The notes below the pieces were generated by a model. That model had not been told where the DNA came from, ran no database searches, and was given only the letters and a program-made list of their open reading frames with translations. Both the position numbers and the translations under genes were made by a program. A stretch of DNA of 64,000 nucleotides from Nitrosomonas nitrosa (GTDB lineage: Bacteria > Pseudomonadota > Gammaproteobacteria > Burkholderiales > Nitrosomonadaceae): positions 1-64,000 of the forward strand of contig NZ_QAOO01000007.1 of assembly GCF_003051105.1 (NCBI RefSeq), written 5' to 3'. Positions 9,890 through 17,692 of the stretch are shown here, piece after piece (position 1 is the stretch's first letter; every line of letters starts with the position of its first letter).

Positions 9890-12346
9890 ATGCATATCTT
9901 TAGTTTCTTAATACTTGTCTTTCAGGCGCTATCTAATAGGTCTCTCTTAACCGCGCAAAACAATAACAACCCTATCCATTCGAATTTTCTTTTTTATCCC
10001 GCAGTACTCCTCCTCGCTGGATGCGCTTTTCTTTCTCTGCCAACAACGGTTTCCGCACAATCATCCTCTAGCATGGAATCCGCGAACAAAAATTTCGATA
10101 TCGCGGCGGGTTCTCTGGAAAATGCACTCAAACAATTTTCCGATCAATCAGGTGTAAAAATCTTTTTTGATCCGGCGATCGTAGCAGGACTATCGACCCA
10201 AGGCCTCGTGGGCAATTACGATATTCAAACCGGATTGGATCGTTTGCTGACCGGATCTGGGTTGCGCTCAGCGTCACAAGCAGATGGCTTTACTCTGGTT
10301 AAATCAACTTCCAGCCCGTCGGATGAACCGGTCATCACGACCTTCCCATCGATACAAATCACCGCCAACCGTGAAACGAGCCGTTACATGGCAACGAGCA
10401 GCGTGACCGCAACCCGCACGAATACCTTATTACGCGATGTCCCACAAGCGATTTCAGTCATAACTGAAGATATCATCAAAGACCAATCCATTCGCAGCAT
10501 AGCCGATGCAGTGCGCTATGTGCCTGGTGTAGGTGTATCTCAAGGCGAAGGTAATCGCGATGCATTGATATTCCGTGGCAACCGCTCGACCGGCGATTTT
10601 TTTGTCGATGGCGTGCGAGACGACGTTCAATACATGCGCGATCTCTATAATATCGAGCGCATCGAAGTATTGAAGGGTGCCAATGGTATGATTTTTGGCC
10701 GCGGCGGCTCTGGTGGGGTGATAAATCGCGTAACAAAACAGGCGCACTGGGATACCAGCCGCGAATTTTCATTTCAGGGCGGATCATACGATCTGAAACG
10801 GATGACAGCAGATGTCAACCAGGTAATTAACGATCGCGTCGCCTTCCGTATCAATGGCGTATTCGAAGATGCAGGCAGCTTTCGAGAAGGCGTCGATTCG
10901 CTGCGCCTCGGCGTTTCACCCACCGTAACCATTAAAGCGACCGATCGCACAAAAGTGGTGCTCAATATGGAACGGTTTCATGACGAACGGACGGCCGACC
11001 GGGGCATTCCCTCCTTCCAGGGCCGCCCTGTCGATGTCAAAAGGTCGCAATTTTTTGGAGACCCGCGCAGAAGCAATTCGGATATCGAAGTCTTATCCTT
11101 TAACTCATTGATCGAACATAAATTCGACATAGGCGTCACCCTTCGGAACCGAACTAATTACGCTCAATTCGATAAGTTTTACGAAAATGTATTCGCTAAC
11201 GGCCCTGTCAGCGGCGGACTGGTACCGCTTGGTGCATACAACAATACCACTGACCGTGAAAATGTATTCAATCAAACAGATTTTCTGTACTCGCTCGAAA
11301 CAGGGCCTATCGCGCATACTTTGCTGGCGGGCATTGAAATCGGACAACAAATCACGCATAACAAACGGGATACCGGCTTTTTTAATAATGACCCGAGACC
11401 TTTCCGCGTGCCGTTAAGTAATTCGATCACGAATGTACCGATCGTATTTACCAATACCCCTGGAGACGCCAACCATCGCAGTCGAGTAGATATCACCTCA
11501 TTCTACTTTCAGGATCAAATAGAGCTCATACCGCAGCTACAAGCCATCGTGGGCGTTCGTTATGACCTGTTTGAGGTCAATTTCCAGCAAAAAAATGGCG
11601 ATGAAGATCGCTTGAAAACCAAGGATGGCCTGCTTTCACCGAGGTTTGGACTGATCTTCAAACCGATCGAGCCCCTCTCTATCTATGCAACCTTTAGCCA
11701 AGCATTCGTCCCGCGCGCCGGAGAACAATTGACATCATTGTCGGTCACCACAGACACACTCAAACCGGAAAAATTCACCAATCTGGAAGCGGGGATCAAA
11801 TGGGATATCCGGCCGGATCTTTCTTTGACCGGCGCAGCGTTCCGAATCGATCGGACCAATGTCATCACGGTTAATCCGAACGATATTACCCGGTCTTTTT
11901 TGACCAAAGGACAGCGAACGGAAGGTGTTGAAGTCGGCATCAACGGTCAGCTAACACCTAATTGGAGCGTCATGGGCGGCTATGCTTATCAGGTTGGAGA
12001 AATCACCAGCGAGCAGCTCGGTGCGCCCAAAGGCAATACCGTTGCTGAATTACCGCGAAATACCTTCTCACTCTGGAGCCGTTATGACGTGACTCCTCGA
12101 TTCGGTGCCGCGGCGGGTGTCATCTATCGTAGCAGCATGATGGCTTCGACAGACAATTTAGTGGTCGTTCCTGATTTTACACGTGTGGATGCCGCCCTAT
12201 TCGCTCGACTCAGCAAAAATGTCCGCGCACAAATCAATATCGAAAATTTGCTCAACGCCAAATATTTCGCATCAGTACATAATAATAATAATATTTCACC
12301 TGGTTCACCCATTGCAGTTCGCGCATCGCTGATTGCTAATTTCTAG
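9890..12346 (+). CDS. TonB-dependent siderophore receptor with STN signalling domain (catecholate type)
   Basis: 818 residues. A signal segment ends near SLPTTVSAQ. It is followed by a secretin/TonB short N-terminal (STN) domain at about 65-140 (FDIAAGSLENALKQFSDQSG). A plug domain follows, with VPQAISVITEDIIKDQ and YNIERIEVLKGANGMIFGRGGSGGVINR, and then a 22-strand barrel ending in the terminal Phe of ASLIANF. Barrel sequence resembles the Fiu/CirA-like catecholate receptors. The STN domain normally signals ferrisiderophore binding to a FecR anti-sigma/FecI sigma pair, but no such pair is adjacent. A terminator follows at 12369, then the duplicated exported protein. A Fur-like site far upstream fits iron control. 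Confidence 0.92.
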   Translation: MHIFSFLILVFQALSNRSLLTAQNNNNPIHSNFLFYPAVLLLAGCAFLSLPTTVSAQSSSSMESANKNFDIAAGSLENALKQFSDQSGVKIFFDPAIVAGLSTQGLVGNYDIQTGLDRLLTGSGLRSASQADGFTLVKSTSSPSDEPVITTFPSIQITANRETSRYMATSSVTATRTNTLLRDVPQAISVITEDIIKDQSIRSIADAVRYVPGVGVSQGEGNRDALIFRGNRSTGDFFVDGVRDDVQYMRDLYNIERIEVLKGANGMIFGRGGSGGVINRVTKQAHWDTSREFSFQGGSYDLKRMTADVNQVINDRVAFRINGVFEDAGSFREGVDSLRLGVSPTVTIKATDRTKVVLNMERFHDERTADRGIPSFQGRPVDVKRSQFFGDPRRSNSDIEVLSFNSLIEHKFDIGVTLRNRTNYAQFDKFYENVFANGPVSGGLVPLGAYNNTTDRENVFNQTDFLYSLETGPIAHTLLAGIEIGQQITHNKRDTGFFNNDPRPFRVPLSNSITNVPIVFTNTPGDANHRSRVDITSFYFQDQIELIPQLQAIVGVRYDLFEVNFQQKNGDEDRLKTKDGLLSPRFGLIFKPIEPLSIYATFSQAFVPRAGEQLTSLSVTTDTLKPEKFTNLEAGIKWDIRPDLSLTGAAFRIDRTNVITVNPNDITRSFLTKGQRTEGVEVGINGQLTPNWSVMGGYAYQVGEITSEQLGAPKGNTVAELPRNTFSLWSRYDVTPRFGAAAGVIYRSSMMASTDNLVVVPDFTRVDAALFARLSKNVRAQINIENLLNAKYFASVHNNNNISPGSPIAVRASLIANF

Positions 12347-12368
12347 TCGGCGCACAGGCAGTAGTTAA

Positions 12369-12405
12369 TACCCTTTCTTCAAAAAAGAGAAGGGTAATTT
12401 TTTTG
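12369..12405 (+). terminator. Rho-independent terminator after the TonB receptor
   Basis: An 11-bp stem (TACCCTTTCTT pairing with a near-exact complement with one bulged base) is followed by a run of seven T. Confidence 0.8.
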
Positions 12406-12410
12406 TATTT

Positions 12411-12429
12411 AGTAATAATTATCATTTGT
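12411..12429. promoter_or_regulatory. Fur-like box before the duplicated exported protein
   Basis: AGTAATAATTATCATTTGT matches the Fur consensus at 13 of 19 positions by eye. It lies 48 bp before the start codon of the next gene, a normal promoter/operator distance. Confidence 0.6.
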
Positions 12430-12476
12430 ACTATTGCTAGTGTTTTTATTTATTTACTTTAACAGAGGAGGTTTAA

Positions 12477-14741
12477 ATGAAGTTTTTTTCCCGTTTTCTG
12501 ATAGTGCTTAGCAGCACTTTAGTCCTGTATGGCGGCAATGGCATGATAGACGCCATTCCGACCGCCCATGCCGCGACAGCGACGGCCAGCGCCAATGCCG
12601 AAACCATTGAAACGGCCGTTACCGCATTCCAAACGATCGGCACATTGCGCAGGGAATCCCCTATCAATACGGATGCGATCTTGAATGAATATGCTGGCGC
12701 TTTACAATCACTCGCCCAGGAAATCGATACCAAGCATGGATTGAGCCTCGATAGCGATATACTCGCTGCGATCGAAGATATCAAAAATAATAACGAGCCC
12801 GTTTTGGCCGGACAGGTGATCGACAAAGCTGCACAGCATATCTTCTTTCAAATCATAATCGATCGCATGACCGCCGCTAAAAATGATTTCGACACCCAAG
12901 CATCCGATGCGCTAATCTCGACATGGGGTGAGGCTAAAGCAGCGTTCGAAGCGATTAAGGGAACGGCAGCAAGAGAAAATAAAGTGCTGACAGCCGACAA
13001 GCAATCAGTGGAAAGCGGCGACAATCCTCAACTGGATGTTCAGATTGCAGAAGCATTCGCCCGCGGTGAAACAGCACTCAACAAGGAAAATCCGGCTGAA
13101 GATAAAATCAACCTGAGCATCGAACGCCAAATCATCCGACTTTCTCTAGCACGCGCTTATTACATTGGTGTGCTTCGCGAAGTTGAAGGCATTATTTCCA
13201 ACCGAGGTCGGGATTTGCTCGAAGCACGCGAGAAACAAAAGGAAGGTGAGATTTTTTATCGCATCATCGAGTCCTTTATCAAACAGGATAACCCCACTGG
13301 AAACGCCCTGATAAAAGCACAATTTACCGGCAATGTCTCTAACGTCGTAGCGGACAAAATCGTCAGCGAATTGAGCAAAGGGTTCATCGGCCGTGTAAAT
13401 GCCGAGCTGAAAGCGAATGAATCGAGCATCGGCACCGACCGCGGGCGCGCGATGGAAGTTGCGGAAGAAGCGTTACTCTATGCAAATATATTCCTGGATG
13501 ACCTGGCGCTGCGCATGGACGGCGGCGCACGCAGCAACTTGGAAAATGCGCTAACCAGCCTCAAACAAGCCAGCGATAGCAATGATGAAGCAGGCGCCGC
13601 AACCGCACGCCAGGCCATAGCGGACATCCTGGCAAGCTACGCACAACTGCTCGATACCGCTCAATATCAGGTCACCACTGACACGAGCTTCATCGACAAT
13701 GCCGTTGCCGCCTACCAGGCCATTGGCACACTGCGCAGACAAAATCCAATCGATGCAGAGGCAATCGCTGCAGAATACGCGGGCGATCTGCAACAGCTCA
13801 CGCAAATCGCCGACAGCGTCTATGGCTTGTCAATGCACAACGACATCCTGACCGCTATCGAATATCTCCGCAATAACGATCAAACAGCGCTCGCCGGACA
13901 AGCGATCGACAAAACCTTGCAACGCGTTTTTGCGCTGGTCATCTACAACCGCACGACGCTTGCGCTAGAGGCCTTTGAAAACCTATCGTCCGATGAGCTC
14001 AAACTCGAATGGGATCGTGCCTATGCCGCCTATCTCGCAATCATCGGCACAGTAGGCAGGGAAAACAAAGTGCTTACGGCGGACAAACAAGCCATCGAAT
14101 CGGGCAGCAACCCCGATCTGGACGACCATGTCACATTGGCATTTATCGATGGCAAAGCGTCATTGGATAAAAGCATCGGAGATGACAAAAACAAGGTAGC
14201 ACTCGCACGTGAGAACATCCTCATCCCAATCGTGAGAGCCTTTTTGATCGGTGTGCTGCGTGAAGTGGAAGGCATTGTCTCCAACAGAGATAGGGATATC
14301 GACGAAGCGAGAGAAAAACAAATCGAAGGAGAATTCTTTTACAAAATCGTCGAAGGCTTCATCGCCCAGACCAACCCTGCAGGCAGCGACCGCATCATGG
14401 CCAAAATGAAAGGAAGCCTAGCCAGTGTAGTCGCCAATGAAGTAGTCAGCGAAATCAGCAAAGGCATCATTGGCCAAGTAAGAATCAACATGGCGCAGAT
14501 CGAATCGACATTTAGCACCGATCGCAATCAAGCCGTACTGGCGGCTGAAAGACTGGCGCTCTATACGCACGTTTTCCTGCCGGATCTGGCATTACGCATC
14601 GGTTCCATCGAGCGCGTCAGAATGGAAAATGCACTGCAAGATCTGAAAGAGGCAACCGGCCAAGGCGAAATGGAGAAAGCCATCAATGCAGCACAAGCGA
14701 TACTTTCTATCATCGCGAACTATGAAAGTACATTGATCTAA
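12477..14741 (+). CDS. Exported protein of unknown function made of two ~350-residue repeats
   Basis: 754 residues. A signal peptide ends in AHAA near residue 33, so the protein is periplasmic or secreted. The rest is two homologous halves (about 48-395 and 407-754), predicted almost entirely helical. Conserved in both halves are IGTLRR, EYAG-LQ, AGQ-IDK, RENKVLTADKQ-ESG-NP, GVLREVEGI-SNR-RD, AREKQ-EGE-FY, VVSE-SKG-IG and the ending ALQDLK/ALTSLK. The many paired acidic residues (REVEG, EGE) could bind metal, but this is a guess. I do not recognise the family. It is preceded by a strong ribosome-binding site (GAGGAGG) and a Fur-like box at 12411. It follows a siderophore receptor, so iron-responsive expression and a role in iron handling are the best working ideas. 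Confidence 0.8.
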   Translation: MKFFSRFLIVLSSTLVLYGGNGMIDAIPTAHAATATASANAETIETAVTAFQTIGTLRRESPINTDAILNEYAGALQSLAQEIDTKHGLSLDSDILAAIEDIKNNNEPVLAGQVIDKAAQHIFFQIIIDRMTAAKNDFDTQASDALISTWGEAKAAFEAIKGTAARENKVLTADKQSVESGDNPQLDVQIAEAFARGETALNKENPAEDKINLSIERQIIRLSLARAYYIGVLREVEGIISNRGRDLLEAREKQKEGEIFYRIIESFIKQDNPTGNALIKAQFTGNVSNVVADKIVSELSKGFIGRVNAELKANESSIGTDRGRAMEVAEEALLYANIFLDDLALRMDGGARSNLENALTSLKQASDSNDEAGAATARQAIADILASYAQLLDTAQYQVTTDTSFIDNAVAAYQAIGTLRRQNPIDAEAIAAEYAGDLQQLTQIADSVYGLSMHNDILTAIEYLRNNDQTALAGQAIDKTLQRVFALVIYNRTTLALEAFENLSSDELKLEWDRAYAAYLAIIGTVGRENKVLTADKQAIESGSNPDLDDHVTLAFIDGKASLDKSIGDDKNKVALARENILIPIVRAFLIGVLREVEGIVSNRDRDIDEAREKQIEGEFFYKIVEGFIAQTNPAGSDRIMAKMKGSLASVVANEVVSEISKGIIGQVRINMAQIESTFSTDRNQAVLAAERLALYTHVFLPDLALRIGSIERVRMENALQDLKEATGQGEMEKAINAAQAILSIIANYESTLI

Positions 14742-14747
14742 CCGACA

Positions 14748-14772
14748 CCCCTCTGCTTTCACAGCAGAGGGG
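14748..14772 (+). terminator. Stem-loop after the duplicated exported protein
   Basis: A perfect 10-bp stem (CCCCTCTGCT / AGCAGAGGGG) with a 5-base loop starts 6 bp after the stop codon. No strong T-run follows directly; it probably acts with the second hairpin at 14786. Confidence 0.6.
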
Positions 14773-14785
14773 GCTACTCAACAAT

Positions 14786-14833
14786 CAGGCCGCGATCAGG
14801 GATGGAAAACCCCAATCGCGGCCTGTTTGTTTT
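14786..14833 (+). terminator. Rho-independent terminator
   Basis: A perfect 11-bp stem (CAGGCCGCGAT / ATCGCGGCCTG) is followed by TTTGTTTT. The convergent RTX gene ends at 15001. Confidence 0.8.
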
Positions 14834-15000
14834 ACTTCTCTGTTATGTAACGGCCAACAAAGAAGAAATATTCTTTATCAACCTATTTTTACACACCCCT
14901 TACAAATTCAGCATCGGTATTCCCAAGTAGAAAGAAAAACGAATAAGGGGGTTATTCAAACCGATTTACGTCGGTGCGAGTAGTCGAATCCCAAGTTCAA

Positions 15001-15615
15001 TCAAAGATTAAAAATCACCATGTCGGCTGTAATATCGTTCAGATTGATGCCGACAAGCTCGATTGAAGCATCGGGCCCAAATTCTACAGTCACACCCTCA
15101 GCTGTTTGATGCGTATTGGTGATGTGGGAAACCAGTTCTTCGACACTATTGACACCGAGCCTCTCGGAATCGAACAGCAAGCGATCTTGCCCAAGGGTGA
15201 AATCGCTTATTTGGAAATGACCCAGTGCATAGAAGCCAAAGATATCATTGCCTTTCTCTCCCAGTCCGCCATCGCCCGTCAATCTGTCATGGTCATGGCC
15301 CGCCCACAAAAGATCGTCCCCCGGCCCGCCATACAGTTTATCGGTCCCTTCCTGCCCATCGAGTACATCATTACCAGCATCACCAAACAACGTATCATTA
15401 AACCCTCCGCCTTGCAGCGTATCATTACCCCCTTTGCCTTCCAACATGTCATGCCCAATACCGCCTTGTAGCAGATTATCTTCATCATCACCGATAATTT
15501 GTAGATCGTTTGGGCCAAATCCGCCGGAACCGAAACCCTCGAAAGGGATTCCATCGATGAACTCGATCAAACCGGAAGTTCCGATATTAGGACGTCGCTC
15601 TGTAATAACTGCCAT
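15001..15615 (-). CDS. Small RTX calcium-binding protein, probably type I secreted
   Basis: 204 residues without an N-terminal signal peptide. The centre (about residues 45-125) has glycine/aspartate nonapeptide repeats of the GGxGxDxLx type (GGIGHDMLEG, GGNDTLQGG, DAGNDVLDG, GGPGDDLLWAG), which form a calcium beta-roll. The C-terminal 60 residues are the usual RTX tail, with acidic and hydrophobic residues and a hydrophobic end (VIFNL) suited to a type I secretion signal. No HlyB/HlyD/TolC-like genes are in the window, so the exporter must be elsewhere. It is divergent from the LicD fusion gene across a Fur-like palindrome at 15695, so both may be induced by iron limitation. No catalytic domain is visible. 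Confidence 0.85.
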   Translation of the reverse strand: MAVITERRPNIGTSGLIEFIDGIPFEGFGSGGFGPNDLQIIGDDEDNLLQGGIGHDMLEGKGGNDTLQGGGFNDTLFGDAGNDVLDGQEGTDKLYGGPGDDLLWAGHDHDRLTGDGGLGEKGNDIFGFYALGHFQISDFTLGQDRLLFDSERLGVNSVEELVSHITNTHQTAEGVTVEFGPDASIELVGINLNDITADMVIFNL

Positions 15616-15694
15616 TTCATTTCCTCCAATTACATTAATTTTTAATCAAAAATGCTAGATTTACTTATACTACTCATATAATAAATAGAAATAA

Positions 15695-15714
15695 TAATGA
15701 GAGTAATTCTCAAT
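15695..15714. promoter_or_regulatory. Fur-like palindrome between the divergent RTX and LicD-fusion genes
   Basis: AATGAGAGTAATTCTCAAT (15696-15714) is close to the AATGAGAATNATTCTCATT form of the Fur box. It lies 80 bp before the RTX start on one side and 60 bp before the LicD-fusion start on the other. Confidence 0.7.
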
Positions 15715-15773
15715 AGTAACAAATATTGACTGAAACACCAAAGAATCCCGCAAAATTTATCAAAAATTGAATC

Positions 15774-17318
15774 ATGGCTAACGAATTGATCGAATTATTA
15801 AAACAGGCACAAACTTTCATCCAAATGGGTGATTTTGCCGAGGCGGGCAGAATCCTCGATCCCTTGAAAAATGCCCACCCCCGGTCTCTCGATATTGCCC
15901 GGCTATGGTGCGCGCTTGCCATGCGAACGGACCGGGCCACCGAGATACCCGCCTACGCAACCGATATTTATGCCACCGCGCAAGGTGATTTTAAAAAAGC
16001 GCACTGGGCGCAGATCACCGGAACAGCCTACTTCCTGCAGCCTGAATTGAACCAGGCGCATGCTTATTTCCGCAAAGCGATCACCCATCTGACCGAACTC
16101 GCCAAAACGGGTAAAGCGCCTGCTAAAAAAAAGCACACGAATGCACCAGAAAACCAGGAAAATATTTTCGCTTCCGGAAAAGCCGAGCAACTGTTGTGGG
16201 CGACCTGCGCTGAACTCGCGTCGCAAGGCATCCCCGCCTTTCCCTTTGCCGGTACGTTACTGGGTATCGTGCGTGACGGGCGATTGCTGGATTTCGACAA
16301 AGATCTCGATATCGCCGTCTGGATGGAATCCTGGGAAGCCTGCTGCCAAGCGCTGGAAAAAATGGGGTGGCGCAAAGTGTCCATGGGGCTCCCCTATAGC
16401 AATTACCGCGATTATGTCCATACTGAAATGGGCATCTCGCTGGATTTATGCGGCCTGCAACGCAGGAACGCACAGCAGATCGTCGGCGGTTTTTCTCTAC
16501 CCGGTCAACCCGCAGACTACCAGCGTGTTTCCCTATTCCCGCTGTTCGAATTGATCGAACGCGCCACCAACTGTGGCAAAGTATGGTTTCCACAGCCTCC
16601 CGAAAAAATTCTCGACGCATTTTATGGCGACTGGCGCACCCCCAATCCTTATTGGGATACGGTCATCTCCGCTCGCAATCTTGAAAAATTCACCCTACTG
16701 GTAAGATGCTATGCATACCATCGTCTCGCCCAGCGCTGGTTATCCGGCGATCTCGCCAAAGCTTGGTCATACGCCCACCAAATTGCCTTGAGAGATCCGG
16801 ACGATTTGATCGTTCTACGCGCACGCCAGCGTCTGGAGAAAATCATGACAAGTCTCGATCAAGCCATCCCCTCCTGGCCAGCCATCCGCTCTCAGAAGCG
16901 TGTTTACACCCGCATGGTGGCCGATTTGTTCCATGAAGGCCATGTCAATTTTCTCCGCAAGGCGCGATCATTGGGTACGCACCTCACGGTATGCGTCGTG
17001 CCGGATGAACGCGTGCTGGAAAATAAAGGAAAACGTCCTGTCATGACGCAGGCCGAGCGCGCGGCGATCGTAGCAGCCTGCAAGTATGTCGACGCCGTCA
17101 TAACCGATAGCCCCACCTACACTACGCCGGAATTTATGGAAAAGCACGGCTTTGCCATTTATACGTTTGCATGCGCTTCCGAACAGGAACGAAAAGAAAA
17201 ATACAAGCTATGCGCGGCACTCCCCGCCAACATGATCCAGGAAATCGACTATACCGCCGGCATCTCCACCTCCGAGTTAGTCGCGCGTATTCAAAAAGGT
17301 GCTGGCAGCCAAGAATAA
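15774..17318 (+). CDS. Fusion: helical repeat region + LicD-type transferase + cytidylyltransferase
   Basis: 514 residues in three parts. Residues 1-110 are helical and TPR-like (AQTFIQMGDFAEAGRILD, then HWAQITGTAYFLQPELNQAHAYF). Residues about 145-330 match LicD/fukutin-type nucleotidyltransferase-fold proteins: FPFAGTLLGIVRDG, then DFDKDLDIAVW with its conserved acidic triad. Residues about 375-500 form a CTP:phospho-alcohol cytidylyltransferase like TagD/GCT: RMVADLFHEGHVNFL with HxGH near 387-390, and a degenerate ISTSELV for the RTSGIST-like motif. The same polypeptide could activate a phospho-alcohol (glycerol or choline type) as a CDP derivative and transfer it to a glycan. Target unknown. 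Start context includes a Fur-like site; the giant adhesin follows 374 bp later. Confidence 0.8.
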   Translation: MANELIELLKQAQTFIQMGDFAEAGRILDPLKNAHPRSLDIARLWCALAMRTDRATEIPAYATDIYATAQGDFKKAHWAQITGTAYFLQPELNQAHAYFRKAITHLTELAKTGKAPAKKKHTNAPENQENIFASGKAEQLLWATCAELASQGIPAFPFAGTLLGIVRDGRLLDFDKDLDIAVWMESWEACCQALEKMGWRKVSMGLPYSNYRDYVHTEMGISLDLCGLQRRNAQQIVGGFSLPGQPADYQRVSLFPLFELIERATNCGKVWFPQPPEKILDAFYGDWRTPNPYWDTVISARNLEKFTLLVRCYAYHRLAQRWLSGDLAKAWSYAHQIALRDPDDLIVLRARQRLEKIMTSLDQAIPSWPAIRSQKRVYTRMVADLFHEGHVNFLRKARSLGTHLTVCVVPDERVLENKGKRPVMTQAERAAIVAACKYVDAVITDSPTYTTPEFMEKHGFAIYTFACASEQERKEKYKLCAALPANMIQEIDYTAGISTSELVARIQKGAGSQE

Positions 17319-17692
17319 TATTACTCAAATAATCTGCAGGTGACAGCGTATTCTGTCTTACCTTTCACAAAAAATTTCACGTAAGGCTCCATGGGCGCAA
17401 AGCGCATGCTGGCTTTCCTTCCGACAACACAAAAACCCATCATCGCTTGTAGCGATCGCCGTCTGTATAACATTTTTTGAAAAAATAAAACGCCAAATAG
17501 CCCAACTATTAGCCTCAATTCGCTTCTTTGACTCAGCCCGCTATCCCTATAATGGGCTGATTTATCGCAATCTTATAGAGGAAAAATATGCTGTTTTCAT
17601 TATGTACAAAGCGTGATTGAAGCGTAATTGACAGCATATCGGCAGCCCATAGGCATGTATTCAACCCACTCTACCTGCAGAGGAGCAGATTA
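17319..17692. other. Intergenic leader of the giant adhesin gene
   Basis: No gene is supported here. The only clear element is the ribosome-binding site GAGGAG 8 bp before the adhesin ATG at 17693. Confidence 0.5.
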
